The notes under the pieces: generated by a model
Database searches by the model: none
Seen by the model: the letters and a program-made list of their open reading frames with translations, nothing else
What the model was told of the DNA's origin: nothing
NCBI RefSeq assembly: GCF_016545825.1
Contig: NC_052621.1
Coordinates: 6,100,199 to 6,164,198 of the forward strand
DNA length: 64,000 nucleotides
Direction: 5' to 3'
Origin: Eucalyptus grandis
Taxonomy: Eukaryota > Streptophyta > Magnoliopsida > Myrtales > Myrtaceae
Shown: piece after piece, positions 32,239 through 45,439 of the stretch
Position numbering within the stretch: position 1 is the first letter of the stretch
How the letters are laid out: each line of letters starts with the position of its first letter
Position numbers and translations under genes: made by a program

Positions 32239-34810
32239 ATGCCCGAGCTCACCGACCGGCACAAGGTCCTCATCCAGGCCCTGATCTCGCGCGGCCCCCT
32301 CAGCGAGAAGGACTTCCACGCCGTCTTCAACGGCGTCGCCGGCAAGCACCCAGGTAACCCTTCGGAAACCTCCGGCGCCCGCGCGGCAGCGCCCGGGCGG
32401 CTGGAATTCGGATTCTAGAAGAGAGACGGATCGGGGAGTGTTCCTGATTGTCCTGATGCCTTTTTTTTCGCGCAGCTGATCATCAGCAGCTGTTCAACAA
32501 TTACCTCCTGAAGATAAATAAGGAGCTCTCGCACGTCCAGTGCGAGCTGCGCGGGTGCAGGGACCAAAACGACGGCCGGGTTTTCTATGGATTCGTCAAT
32601 AACGTCGCCGACGATCAATCGGAGCTCGGGACGAAGTACTCGGTTCCGCAGATCGCTTTCTACAAGTGCATTGTACGTCTCGCTGCCTATCAGTTAGTTT
32701 GATGTGCTAACTCGTTGTTTGGACAGAGTAATTTCTCGTCTGTTTTAGTTTCTTCTGGTAATCGTATGTATCTTTCGGACCTTATTCCTTCCTTCAGTTT
32801 CTGGTAAAAATTGGAAAAACGAGAGAGACGGTGTTCATCTCTGAAGGTTGCGTAAAGCTGGCAATCTCATTCATTGTTGGAAATCATGATCATTTCAGAT
32901 GAACTGATAGCGCAAAGGCTTAGCTTGCAGAGGCTTGTAGAATGGGTTAACTTGGAGAAATTGTGAAATAAGTTAAGAGTCTCTGGTGAAAAAATGTAAT
33001 CTTGTCTAGAAGTGGGAGATGTATGTCCCTGTGGCTTTGCCTGTCTATTCCAGGATGCCATTTGAACAAGTCTTTATAACGATTTGAATTGCTTCCCACT
33101 TCTATCAAAGTGAAACATAATGTCGTTTACATTTCTTATGCTAACTTAAGCGTGATTTTTATGTTCAATGATATTCAGCTTATTTCTGGTAATCACTGTT
33201 TTCAGGTAGAAGCAATAGTGCAAGATGCCACTGCTCAAGGCTGCATTTCAGATATTGATGCTCTAAATATACGGCTGGAAAATCAGGTTGAAGTTTCTGC
33301 CTCTGCATACATACCGACTAATATGAATTGTCATGCCGCAATTGTTTAGAGGAGAGTATGTCATGCATTCTTATGACAGTTTTTTGCATGGTTTCTCAAA
33401 ATGATCATTATCGATAATTCAGTCACAACTTTTGCATTGATAAATTAGTCAAGATATTATTTGTGGATTGCCAATGGAGTTCCAGTGAGAAAAACAAAGC
33501 TCGGCTTCAGTCCTGCTTTATGTTTGATAAAGCCAGGACTATATGTTTATTTCATTCTTAACTACTAAAGTGCATAGATACAAGTGAATAGCGAAACTAT
33601 CCAAGTTTTCTACGAACTTTTGCATATCCAAGATTTCAGTAATTTCTTAAATAACTGGATAGTCTCATCATTTCATGACAAGGGCCTCTATTTTATCTAC
33701 AGATGCTGAATGGAGCTGTGCCGCAGTCACAGGACAACTCTCTTAGTGTCCCTCCTGCATTCAGGAATTTTTCTATATCCCAGAAAGAAAAAACCCTTGA
33801 GCAACTTGTGCGGGACAAGTGGCTTTTTTCTGACTCAGATGGTAAGATAGGACTTGGCCTTCGATCTTTCCTTGATCTGAGAAGTTGGTTCCGCAGTAAT
33901 GATATCCCTTCATGTGAAGTATGTAACGAAGCTGCTATCAAGGTTGGCTCCTTCTCTTTCTTGATGATGCTGGTCAACAATTATGTGACTCACCAATTAT
34001 GTTGGTCAACAATTATATGTTTCATGGTGTTTCACACGTCCACATCTTCTGTAATTATGTGATTGGCAACTTGTTGCTTTTGGGAAAAAAGTGATCCACC
34101 AATGAGTTCTTTTGCCATCATTGCCTATCACAGTTTATGTTGAAACATGCATCGAAAATTTATGTTTACATACGGTGCATTAGACTGTGAAATGTGAACC
34201 AGTGTAAGTGCCAAGCACCGTTAAGTTCCATAGCAGTACACTAGGTTAACAATAGTTACGGTGGCATTATTTTGCTGATCTATCTGACTTATCACAGACA
34301 TGGAAAGGTAGGCCACATGCACATCAAGTATTTAGCTTTTACTGTAAAACAAAAGACATTGCAACACATTACTAAAGGTTCTGATTTCTATCTCTGTCCA
34401 ACAGGCGGAATTGTGCCCAAATGATGATTGTAACATTCGAATCCATCAATATTGCCTGAAAAAACGATTTTCCCAGAAGAAGGTATGTCTTGAAGGGTTC
34501 CTTGTTGGGTCACTATCTAATTCAGATAATTTTCAGTGCTGAACTAAATTATATCTCGCAGGCTGAGCGAGTTTGTCCTAGTTGTGGCCAGCAGTGGAGA
34601 TGTGTACTGCCCAAAGCGGAAGAAATAGAGGAAGAGGATGCTCAAGATGTGCAAATCCAAAGCCAACCAGTTCCGCGTCCAAAGAGAAAGAAGCTTCGAA
34701 GCGGGGCAGCTACAAATGCTGACACTCTATTACCAACTTCAAGTCAAGATGCCCCTAATGGTCCTGATTTTAGAAGGACAACTCGAAGCTCTGCCCGCCT
34801 GAGATCATGA
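32239..34810 (+). CDS. NSE1: NSE1, RING-like subunit of the SMC5/6 complex
   Basis: Six exons, 32239-32353, 32476-32672, 33206-33286, 33703-33942, 34405-34482 and 34562-34810, total 960 bases and encode 319 residues. NSE1 pairs with the MAGE protein NSE3 and the kleisin NSE4 in SMC5/6, which acts in DNA repair and chromosome stability in the nucleus. The N-terminal winged-helix part (HKVLIQALISRGPLSEKDF; KYSVPQIAFYKCIVEAIVQD) is followed by the variant RING at about residues 203-255: CEVCNEAAIK, then CPNDDCNIRIHQYCL, then CPSCGQQW. The C-terminal tail after the RING is acidic (EEIEEED) and then basic (PRPKRKKLR), probably a nuclear localisation signal, and is longer than in animal NSE1. The frame is intact at every junction. 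Confidence 0.93.
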
Positions 34811-37694
34811 TGCCGTCCGTTTATAGTGAGTTATTCCCTTTTGTAGTGCGGCAGAAGGGCTAGCGTTCTGTAATTAGCTTTGAGATTTCTGGTACTAGAT
34901 TTTCCCAGTATATGTGGTGATTTTTGGACGCCGCACATTTTTGCTCGGTTGCCCATCTGGAAGCTGCAAGCTTCAGTATTTATGCTGCAACGAATAGCTA
35001 GCTGGAACTTTGGTCGAGTTATCATTTCATTCAATTGGGCAAAATGTAATGCGCGTTGTCATCTTTTTCCTTTTGCATGTCCGGAGTAAGAAAGCTTGGG
35101 TCCATCACAGACACGAGAAACTCTCGGATCTGATCTTCGGTCCCAGGCGTCGTCAATGAATTCGCAAGGAAGTCTGTAGGACGAGTGCATGTCGATCGAT
35201 GCCTTGTTTGTTTCTCGATGCCCTGTTGTTCGGTCGAAGATCCTCGGCGTTTCCAGAGTGAGCACGTCATATCTCTTGGGAACCCCAGGGTGGTGAATCA
35301 TTGATCCGATGAAAGGTCCTCATCATCATCCACGAACTTCGCTTTAATAATGTCGCTGGAGGGTTCCAGTAGGAAGCCAAGCATTATTCTATTCGCAAGC
35401 GGGGGAATAAAGTAACGATGCTGATGATGAAACATCATCCGGGCTGGTGTGATGTACGAAAGACTACTGCTCCCGTCGCTGACATATCATCGGCTCGAAA
35501 TCGCTTGTGCGAATCGGATGCTCTCGATGCCGAGTCTTACGTGGACACCCCTTATCTCATGCAAATCCCATGACGGAGCCCATCGTTTTCGAATGAACGA
35601 CGTGCCTGGCTCCTCATCACTCCGCCTTTTACAAATTTTCGCCCTTGCGAACTTACGCGCGAGAGCGTATCATTTGGACTTGCGCATTTATCGGCGCACG
35701 AATTCGCTTTTCTAAAGGGTGGAGGGTCTGCTTTTGTTAGGTATAATTTCATCTTTTCCCCACTATGATTTTTGCCCTAAACCTTGGCGGCTAAGCTAAA
35801 AAGGGCGGCTGGCCCTTTACAGCGACAACGGCTTGGCAAAAAAAAAAAGAACATCGGTAACACGAAGGCCTTTTGGCCGACCTTTTTTTTCCAGTTTTGC
35901 GCACTCACTTGCATGGAAACTCCCTCGAAAGCGACGCTTTCGTTCCTTCGACACAACTCTCCCGTTTTCCCTTCTTTTACCTCGTCAACCCCGAACTTCT
36001 CTCTCTCTCTCTAAGCTGACCAAAGCTGACGCTCCAACGCGCGCCTTCTTCTCCTGGACTCCTCTGAGCTCTCTCCATCTCCTCCGGCTCGGCGCGGCCG
36101 TCGCTCGACGGCGACGACTTGAGGTGAGCTCGAGCTTTCGTATTTCGATCGGCTCTTCCTCTTCCGACGCGTGCCCTGTGGTCGTACGCTTCCGTGCGGT
36201 CGCCTGTTTGTTACGGCTGTCGTTGCTTCTTGTTGCTTGTTGCTTGTTTGCTTGTTGCTTGTTGGAGCGCGCCTCTGTTGCCCCGTCGGGCTCCGGCTCT
36301 GTTTCGGTCCTCTTGACTCGTTCTTGTGCTCTTTCCCCGATTGATCGTCGTCTGCAGAATCGAGGACTCCTCGATCGGTGTCGTGAATTTCGCTAGGTTC
36401 TTATTGAATTTCCGCAGCTCCCCTGTGCTCCAGCTAGTCTTCTTAGGCTTTAATAAGTTGCAAAGTTACTTTTTTTTTTCAATATCTTCCCTTCTTTGGG
36501 AAGAACTCGGGTTTTGAATTCGGTCCCTTGTAGCCACCGGACGCTTCTGGAATCCTGTTGGCTTGTTTTCTGATCCCGTCGGGCCTTTTTGTTCCCAGGT
36601 CAATTTGATTTGATGGAGTTTCCCCTGTTTAGAGTCCGAGGAAACGTGAGAAATATGAATCATCGAAAAGTAATTCGACGTCTTTCGCTTCATGTCTGAT
36701 TGTTAATGGGGTTGACTTCGTTTCTGTTCGAGCATAAGGGCTGGAACAGTCGGCTGTGTCCTGTATCGGTGGTCACCTGATCACTAAAATTCTCGAGAGG
36801 CAAGTAAACGTGTGAAGGTGAAGATGTTGGTTCGGAGGAATTAAAGATGGTTGGCTTTGAAAACCATTTCTTTAGATTTCGCACTGTTTAGAAGAACTTC
36901 GTGGAACTGGTGGATATTGCTAATGAGCAAATTCTCTCTCTTCATCTTTCGTTTATTTGGTTGTTAGCTTGTTCATCTGATTTATATTCCTCTTCGATTT
37001 TCTTTTCCATTGCATGTAGTGCCAGCATGTATGAAGGTCAATATATCTTGAAAGCAGACGTGAAAGCTGAGCATTGATCGCTTTCTCTTCGCATTTGTTC
37101 TTGATTTCTTCTGTATATACCGTGTTAGGAATTTTAGAGAACCTATGTTCTCCTGCTGCCTGTCATACTCGTTGAAGAGCTCACGGACTAAACATGTAAT
37201 TTTGGGCAATCTCAATTGATTGCAATATTGTTCTTGTTCCCTTACCATTTTGGAAAAGAAAACAATGGGAACCTTGTCTTTTGCAATGCTAATTCTTTGT
37301 GATGATCTGCTGTTCTGTTAGCTGATCATATCTGGAGATATGTGTAGATGTCAGTGAAAAAGGTTTATCTGGGACCGCTATTAAACAATATAAGATCTTG
37401 AGTTGCCAGTTGGTCGGGATATTAAATTATATTGAGAGGTTCCATTCTCAAATCTTCATCCCTGTCTAATACTTCGATATCCAAAACCAATATGTTTAGT
37501 CTAGTATTTTGGCCGAATGAGGAGTATAGCACACTTTAACCACTGCACTATTATTTATTTTTAGGACTGTGCTTTAAGGTCAGATGGTGTTCACCAGATC
37601 TAAAGTGATGGTCCTTGTACTTTGGATTTATCTGATAAAATGGAACTAATATTTTTCAGGGTTTCCATATAATTCACTTGAAAGAAGCTGCAGA
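34811..37694. other. Spacer, promoter and 5' untranslated exon of the DUF630/632 gene
   Basis: NSE1 3' flank, then a GC-richer stretch (35100-35700) with open frames I cannot assign. CCCTAAACC near 35771 is a telo-box-like motif. The CT-rich segment around 36000-36120 followed by a GAG|GTGAGC donor at about 36124 looks like a 5' untranslated exon of the downstream gene, with the intron running to just before the ATG at 37695. The exact transcript start and acceptor are inferred. Confidence 0.5.
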
Positions 37695-40600
37695 ATGCCG
37701 TGGAAAACAGGACTTACCGGCTCTAAAACGGAAGAAGATAAGGCTCTGCAGCTTTGTCGGGAGAGAAAAAAATCTGTTAGGCAAGCTGTTGATGGTTGGG
37801 GCTCCCTTGTGTATGCACATTTCATGTTTGTGCAATCATTAAGGAACGTAGGGACAGCTCTCACAAAGTTCTTTGAAACAGAATCTCCAAATGGGTCTCC
37901 CTCGTATGCCTCAATGAGTACAACACCTGAGCCAATCGCATTAACCGAGAAGTCCACTTTCCAATTTTCATCTTCACCTCCCTCGGGGTCACACCGCTTT
38001 CATAGCAAGGGAGCTCTTTCTCCATCTCTATTGCCTACTTCCTCTTCTGTTCGAGCCAGTTATATGAAGTTTCAAGGTAGCTGTTCTACAAAAGTTGAAG
38101 AAACACTTGCTCCGCCTGCTACACAGACAGCGACTTCATCTTGTACTCCAGAAAATGTTCCACATTGTTCCTCAAAAAAACCAGAAACCTCACCATTGAA
38201 GAATCCCGCTGTCCCCCCTGGAAGTCCATTGTGGGATTTCTTTGGTCACTCCCATCCAATCGACCATCAGTTTCCATTCCTTGAAGGGAAGGGAGCGAGG
38301 CAAGGATTGGAGAATTCTGATGATGTAAGAAAAATCATGGATGAAAAGGAAGTTTATGAACCAGAATATGATGAGGAGAAGGATTCTTTTTCTAGTGCTG
38401 AAGGATCTCTGGATTCTGAAGATGAGTTCAGCGTGGCTTCCGTTGATACTCCAGTTGGCAGATCCAAGAATTCTAGAGAGGTGAATGATGAGGATAAGCC
38501 TAGCTTATCACCAACAAGAGCTTCGGGAATGAATTCCTTGAAAGGAGAAAAGGGCTACTCCCCTGATTTATCACCCCTGAGGAAGACATCTCCTGTGGCC
38601 GATCTGGAAGCTGACGCGGAGAAAATATCTTTCGAAGAAGATTCTAGTGGAGCTAAATTTCATCCAAAGGACTTCATTTCAAGCATCAACGATATTGAAC
38701 GTCTTTTCCTAAAAGCTTCAGAGTATGGAAAAGAAGTTCCACGGATGCTAGAAGCAAACAAACTGAACATTCAACTAGTATGCCCGAGGAAAGAGAAGAA
38801 AGGTCCTCTCTCTCTCTCTCTCTCTGCCGAAATTTTTTGTATCAAAGGTCGAGACTTTATTGTCCATTGTCTCTTTCACATCTAGGTTTGAGAATGCATT
38901 TATTACTACAAAGTGCTGGTACACCTTATTTGCTGGATATTAATTTGGCGTGGCTGATTTTTTATACATTCCAAAATTTATGTATGAGAAGTTTATGCGG
39001 TTGATTCAAAAGCTGATTGGTCTAAATTCCTTAAATCATAAAACTTCATTAAGCATTTTAAGAATTCTATGCTTGAGTTCTTATTTAGCTTCTGTGCATT
39101 GTACTTTTGGATCAGTCCTTTTCTACCATTGTCCATTCAATTTCCAAGGGTTTTAACCGCAGAAGTAATGTGGCAGGTGAGCCAATTGTGCTAAAGTATC
39201 TTCGAGCTTGTTTCTCTTGTGGGGAAGACTACCAGCAAGTTCAAGGTGAGCCCCTCGAATCTCTATGACTGAATTGTGGACTTGTGCACGTGATCAATGC
39301 ATCGTATCATTTTTTATTCCAAAAAATGAGGCCATCTGGTTGATAACTTCATTGTGATTATAAGGTAGCCTTCATGCTCGTTTTATAGTACTTTAGAAAA
39401 TCCCCCATTTGGATTGTGTCTTTCACTTATATAGATTGTTATGGCTTCTCCTTCAAATCATCTGTTCAGAAACAACCCTTGAGAAAATTACGTTGCTCAA
39501 CTTACATTGTTCGTGTTATACGAAAAGACACTTCTTTTCTGAAGAAACTTATATCTCCATCCTTATCAAAAGTGCCAAGGGCCACATTTTTTTATTTTTT
39601 TTCTTTCCTTCTGTAAAATCCAGATTCAGTCCCCATGTCTGATAGATTGGCTTACAGTGCCTATATGTAATTAGCAGATTCTCAAATTCACGAGAAATGC
39701 TCAAACTTGATACAACAACTATGAAAAGGCAAAACTCTGTCTTCTGATGTTGTCTCTATAACTTCCCCAGATATTATGGGTGGATCGAAATTTGTAGTGT
39801 TTTAAATGCTTGAAAGTTTTCAGAAGTGCTTAAAGTTGCTGTGGTTTTCCTTATCTGTGTTTTTCTAAGCAGCATGAAAGATAAATAAGCACACTCTGCT
39901 GAATATACATGGATTCAGTTCCGGCAAATTTATGTGAAACTCTCTGAAGTCTTATGCAGCATGTGTGCATGTAAATTATTTTTCTTCATGGCATCCTCTT
40001 GTATATGAGGAGTAAGGAATAATTTAGCTTGTTAGAAAGAACAGCACTATTTTTGTCCATGACATGTGTAAAACTGATGTGTTCTTTGCTTTACTTTCGC
40101 ATCAAACCTCTAAGCTAATTTTTGCTTGTGTCCTTTAGAGTCTGCTCAAACTGCAGTAAAGTATATAACTTGGCACGGAACTGGTTCTTCTCGTTCTGTT
40201 TCTTCTTGGAATCCTCCGAGGCTGAATTCGAAGGATGAAATAGAGGAGCTTGGTGATAATTTTGATAATTTTTGCATGATTTCGGGCAGTCATGCTTCTA
40301 CACTGGATCGCCTATATGCATGGGAGAGAAAGCTTTATGATGAAGTCAAGGTATTGTTGAACTTCTACTGGATTAACTGGTGATTGTTTTAAGGTGCAAT
40401 TAATTTAATATGATTATGACATTGTTTTAAGGTGCAATTAATGTAATGCGATTATGACATTACTCTGATGAATTAGAGGCCAGTGGCACAAAAAGGCTTT
40501 GAATTATCATGTTAATGAAATGAAAAGAAGATGCACAGCATGCTATGATACATGTTGAACAATCCTCGAATTGTGAGCTAACATGTATACTCATTTTTTT

Positions 40601-41811
40601 TCTCCCCAAATATGTCAGGCGAGTGGGATAATTAGGAGGAAGTATGACTTGACGTGCAAACTTCTAACAGAACTTGAATCAAAGGATGCCCAAAGAATTA
40701 GAATTGATAAGACCCGCGCAGAGATCAAAGATTTGCACTCAAGAATCAGAGTTGCGATTCAGAGGATTGATTCAATTTCAAAGAGCATTGAGGAATTAAG
40801 GGACAAAGAGCTGCAACCACAACTTGAAGAGTTGGTTGAAGGGTATAACTTGTCATTTCTGCCTCCTTGCCATTCATGACTGCTGGTTTTTCTCTCATCG
40901 CTTGGCTGCATGTCACAAAATTTTGGGGCGTGTACACATGTTTGCACAGGAATTTGGGAACTCCGTCTCCCTTCAAAAAGATTGATCTCAAGCTGTCCAC
41001 AACCCTCATTCCTGCTATTGTCCTTTATTCTGCCCGACTATGATTCGGAATTATCTGAGTTTTCTGGTCATGAGACCATGCATTCAAGTCACACTGTTTG
41101 GGATCTATTCCTCAATATTTCTTCTGAACCTTATTTTGCAGGTTAAGTAGGATGTGGGAATTAATGTCTGAGTGCCACGGTCTTCAGTTTACCATAATCT
41201 CAGAGGCATATAACAACAGCAATGCCAAGATTACCATACAACGGCAGAAGACAGTCTATCTTCAAAGTGAGCTGGGCTCTCTCTCTACGAGTTTTATGAA
41301 GTGGATTGCTGCCCAGAAATTCTACGTGCAGGCAATAGACGGCTGGCTTAATAAATGCGTCTTTCAACCAAAGCCTTCAAAACGAAAGAGAAGGGCAAAA
41401 CAACTCCCATCAATAAGGGACTTAGGTCCCCCAATATATGTGGCATGTGGTGTCTGGTTGGAGAAGCTCGAGTCCTTGCCTACCAAGGAAGTTACAGATT
41501 CCATCAAGCATTTAGCAGCTGAGGTTTCTAGCTATTTACCACGTGAAGAAAAAAGCCAGAAAAAGATAAGAAAATGGCCTCATCCATCATCCTCAAATGC
41601 TGATGATGCGTGTGACCCAGCTCTTGATGTATTATTGAACAACGAAGCTCCAGATGAATGGACTTCGCACTTTGATTATTTCCGATTAAAATTGATGGAC
41701 GTCCTCTATCAGTTGAATAATTTTGCAAAGTTGTCGGTGGAGAAGTACGCAGAACTTGAGAAGGCCATCCGGGATGCAAAAAGCCACTATGAGCACTTGA
41801 AGTCCCAATGA
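37695..41811 (+). CDS. DUF630/DUF632 protein (bZIP-like, NRG2 family)
   Basis: Five coding exons, 37695-38802, 39177-39245, 40139-40350, 40619-40842 and 41142-41811, total 2283 bases (760 residues). The N-terminal DUF630 region carries the hallmark CRERKK and the AHFMFVQSLRNVGTAL helix. A Ser/Pro-rich linker with PPGSPLWDFF (about residues 170-190) and acidic stretches follows. DUF632 begins near residue 322 (FHPKDFISSINDIERLF) and contains ERKLYDEVK, KSIEELRDKELQPQLEELV, RMWELMSECH and a long helical C-terminus. Members include NRG2, a nitrate-signalling regulator; the function of this one is unknown. From memory its Arabidopsis counterpart is At2g27090. Family members usually start MGC-xxS for N-myristoylation, but this one starts MPWKTGLTGSKTEEDK, so membrane anchoring may be lost. 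The start is otherwise well placed, with an in-frame conserved block after it. Confidence 0.9.
40383..40458. repeat. 38-bp tandem duplication in a DUF630/632 intron
   Basis: Two head-to-tail copies beginning ATTGTTTTAAGGTGCAATTA at 40383-40420 and 40421-40458, with three differences near the middle. Confidence 0.85.
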
Positions 41812-43753
41812 CAGGTTCAGGTTCTTTGTACAAAGAATATAGGCTCAGAAATTGTAAAATTCAATTCCGGAAATCTTTTAGACAGTTTAGAATACTGAGT
41901 AAGGTTTGACATTTACTAGAAGATGAACCGCAGCAGAGATGAAGAAAACCATACATTAGTCTTTCTTTAGCTTTCTCGAGCATTTGTGACAATGATAGAA
42001 TCCCTGCACAAAGATGAATTTGGTCAATGTACATGTTTTACAAAATGGATGTAAATATTGGTTCAAGTTGCTTGTGGTATGCATCTCGCTGCATCATACT
42101 GGAACGGTTCTGTACAATATTGATCAATAATTAAAGGTTAGAATGCGTCAATGTTGTTTTCTTCTGCATTATAAATGTCATGTGTGCCTGTCAGTGTACG
42201 CATGCACACAGCTCTTGCATCTCGAATCAGTTTTTCTTTGAGCAGGCTATATCTAGAGAAATCTATGGAGGTCGGTTCTTGAAGCGGCCATGGTCTCTTT
42301 CAGCTGGCCAAGAATGGCAGAATTTGGCTTGGGAGACCTGAATTAACCCCATTCTAAGAACTAGAGACTTGGAAAATCTCACTGTCGATGGGGATTTCAT
42401 ATTCGAGTCCATTCACGTTCGATCAGCTCGTAGCGTGAAAAGGGTCTCGCGCTGATTAATAGCTCTCTGCTCGGAAAAAGCAGAGTTCTTTCGAAGAACT
42501 TTATGCAGCTCTCGACGTCATTTGACTCGCCGTGGGGATTTGGGTGAGCAAAAAATCACAGCCTAAGGAAGTTTTTCTCTTCCCTTCTTCTTTGTTTCAT
42601 ACATGGCAGTCGCAATCAATTGCAAATGCTGTTTTCCTTGGCAGTGTTGACATTGTGAATGAAGCTGCTCTCACCATAATTCGCCCTTTGAATCCATCAG
42701 AACAAGAGCCGGTCGTTGCTTCAAGGTGGCTTCCTGAGCTGAGCAAAGATTTTTCCACTAGTTCATTCCTACCTCAGTTGAATCATTCCCGCTTTCCGGA
42801 CTTCATGTTCAACCGATATCGAAACCTACTGCATGTCGTCTTTGCAGCCATAACAACTCCGGATGATGTCAGATGTTCTCCCTGAGCTGCTCAAGCTGAT
42901 AATCCTAATCTAACAAACCAAGTCAACATAGGATTTTCATCAACTGCACAGTTTGTCTCGGTCTAAGCAAAGACGGGGAAACAACTTAAATGATATGGTT
43001 TGATGTTGGCTTAACGCTTCTCAAGGTCGATTAAAGTCGCATGTTGGAATGTGAAATTGTACAAGGATCATAAAAGTGCTGGGATCGCTTACGGAGATAT
43101 TAGGCAAAATCTTACGCTTGAAATGATATGACCTTTGATTTTTGATCGCATTGGCGCATGGAGAGATGAAACTTTCCATTAGAAACCATGCAACTTGCCA
43201 TCTACTAATGTACTTAATCATGCATTTCTATTTGGAATAAACAGTTTAAATCGAGATCATATCAATGATTGATCTAAGTTCAATGTGAACTTTCTCTGAA
43301 TAGAGTTTAAAGTTTGGTATCAATAGAATCAAAACCATGTCAAGTCCCCAAGCTCACCAATTCAATTGATTCTCTCAACGTGATTCAATTTTATAGCATA
43401 GACATCTTCTAACAAAAGAATTCCCAAAATTACTAGATAATTAATGCCGGCAAAGAGGTGGTTTCGTCACACTTCGACAATCACTCAATGACCCTCTTTT
43501 AATTTTAGGTTAATATATGGTTTTCGGGTCAAATAAAAATATGTTATATGGTTTCTAGATAGATATCAATGAAACAATTGTCCAAGTGGTACCTCCATTT
43601 TCACACAAGGATGTAACTCGTGTACATAAATTTCATCCGATAATAATAAGATAAACATATATGTTTTTATATTTTATACCGAACTTTATATACCGACTCA
43701 GTCCTCAACAAACTCTATAGGCTACCGAATATATAACCCATTTTTTCCACGTA
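41812..43753. other. Convergent spacer between DUF630/632 and NHL genes
   Basis: The 3' ends of two convergent genes face each other. An open stretch at 42532-42885 encodes about 117 residues but has no ATG start, no recognised domain and no splice context, so it is not called. The rest is AT-rich without visible structure. Confidence 0.5.
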
Positions 43754-44560
43754 TTATTTAAATATATTCACACTATAATCGCAATCCTCCTGCACAACCT
43801 TCGCTGACGCCGTCAGCTTGTCCACCGTCACGTCGCACGACAGCTTGACGGTGATCTTCCACGTCTTCACGGCGCCGACCTTGAACTTCACGGGCGCCTT
43901 CACCGTCAACTTTAGTGGCACGCTTCCCTGGCTCTGCTCCGTCGTCAAATCCCGAAGCGAATCGCTCGTCAGTACGACGTCGCTCCCCGTCAACGTCACG
44001 TTAAACACCGTGTAGCTCTTCGACGACTGGTACATCGCCGGCAACGCGCCGCCGGCCAACCTAACGGCGTCGTAGTACATGTTGACGGAGCTTCCGCCGA
44101 GATAGTAAATCCCGATCTTGTCGTTGGGGTTCTCCGCCCGGACGGCGAGGATGATCTCCGGCGACATTGCGGAGGTCGTGTTCAGGTCCACGCCGCTGAT
44201 CGCCACGCCATCGACGGCGTACTTCGGCGGCTCCGGCTTCAGGATGAGGTAGAAGAGGCCGGCGGCGGCGCCGACGAGGAGGACGAAGGCGGCGACGGCG
44301 AGGAAGATGCAGCAGCAGGGGCTCCCGCGGCGCTGGCCCCGGCGAGTGTAGCGCTGGAAGAGCTTGGCGTTCTCCGGGGGCGGGACGCGGTAGACTTGGT
44401 CCTTGGGGAGTTGGATGACGTAGGTGAGCGGGGGCGGGACGGGCTTGTCTTGGGCCGGGAGCGCCGGCTTCGGCGGCGACTGCGGCTCCCGAGGAGGGTT
44501 CTCCGTCGGGGACGGCGGCGATTCCGGCGGGGAGTCGTGCGGGTGGACTCGGTCCGCCAT
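43754..44560 (-). CDS. NHL13: NDR1/HIN1-like (LEA2) membrane protein, NHL13-like
   Basis: An intronless gene of 269 codons (268 residues) starting MADRVHPHDSPPESPP. A Pro-rich cytoplasmic N-terminus (residues 1-60, with the conserved YVIQLPKDQVYRVPPPENA) leads to a basic stretch RRGQRRGSPCCC and one transmembrane helix at about 84-107. The LEA2 (PF03168) ectodomain follows, with the family motif NPNDKIGIYY at about 144-153 and repeated beta strands to the C-terminus. The NHL family takes part in defence and membrane-wall responses; NHL13 in Arabidopsis supports flagellin-triggered immunity. An upstream open extension exists, but MADRV is the family start. CDS GC content is high compared with the AT-rich flanks. 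From memory the Arabidopsis positional counterpart is At2g27080. Confidence 0.92.
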   Translation of the reverse strand: MADRVHPHDSPPESPPSPTENPPREPQSPPKPALPAQDKPVPPPLTYVIQLPKDQVYRVPPPENAKLFQRYTRRGQRRGSPCCCIFLAVAAFVLLVGAAAGLFYLILKPEPPKYAVDGVAISGVDLNTTSAMSPEIILAVRAENPNDKIGIYYLGGSSVNMYYDAVRLAGGALPAMYQSSKSYTVFNVTLTGSDVVLTSDSLRDLTTEQSQGSVPLKLTVKAPVKFKVGAVKTWKITVKLSCDVTVDKLTASAKVVQEDCDYSVNIFK

Positions 44561-45389
44561 CGAGTCGAGTGGATGCGCGGTGGACCTTCGGGGGAGTGGA
44601 CTCGGTGCGCGCGTGAAGTAACTGAAATTCAAAAAAAAAGAAAGCAGGAACAGCAATCCGTTACGAATGAAATTTAACGTTGTCTTAAGAGGGGAAAAAA
44701 AACATTTTATTTTGTCAATTTATTTGATCAAATCAGGAAGATATAATGTGAGGTTTTACCGGGTAAGCATAATATTAAAAAAATTTCGTCTTTTTTTTTT
44801 TTTTTTTCCCTAGTCGTTCGATGAGCAAGGCTCGTTGTTCTTGTCACATGTCAAATACTTCCACTATTACCTCGTGAGGATTACCAAAAGACACTATGCA
44901 TGTCCGCATACAGATAAATATCGCGATCGCGAAGTATTTCATGAAGCCCGGATTGGAAAAACGAGCGAAAACTATCAAAGACGAGATTTTTATTGAGGAG
45001 GGAAATACGGCTGTGCGGAAATATATACTTTCTGCAAATGAAAGTGTGGAAACATGAAATGGGTTCGTACTCCATAAAGCTAACGAGCAAACTGAATATA
45101 TATTTAAGCCATGGCCCCAAAGACTTCCCTTGAGTGAAAAGCATGATGCTTATATTGAGAAAAGATCAACAAGAAGCAGAGTTAAAGTGCACAAGTTGAT
45201 GTCTAAAGAAGAAGATGATGATGATGATGATGATGTGTACTATGGATCATATTCCAATACGCAGAATCAAGACGTTCACCTGATTCAGGCCCTCAGATCT
45301 GTCGCCGCCTTCTTTTTGCAGCAGACCAGAGCTTGATCTGCTTATCTCTCTTTTGCTGTGTTCGTGCTCACTGCTTCGTTTCTTTGAGT

Positions 45390-45393
<4 letters not shown>

Positions 45394-45434
<41 letters not shown>
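45394..45434. repeat. (GA)n microsatellite
   Basis: An uninterrupted GA run of about 40 bases. GA/CT tracts are common near plant promoters; no adjacent gene start is evident here. Confidence 0.9.

Positions 45435-45439
<5 letters not shown>

Noticed and set aside
35059..35301. Minus-strand 80-residue frame near the NSE1 3' end
   Set aside because: No recognised family, overlapping alternative frames, and no splice context; left as part of the spacer.
42532..42885. 117-residue open stretch after the DUF630/632 gene
   Set aside because: It opens with GTG rather than ATG, has no recognised domain and sits in 3' flanking DNA between convergent genes.
45130..45336. 68-residue frame with an Asp run
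   Set aside because: It opens at TTG; the only nearby upstream ATG is in another frame and stops after nine codons. The Asp run is a GAT microsatellite.
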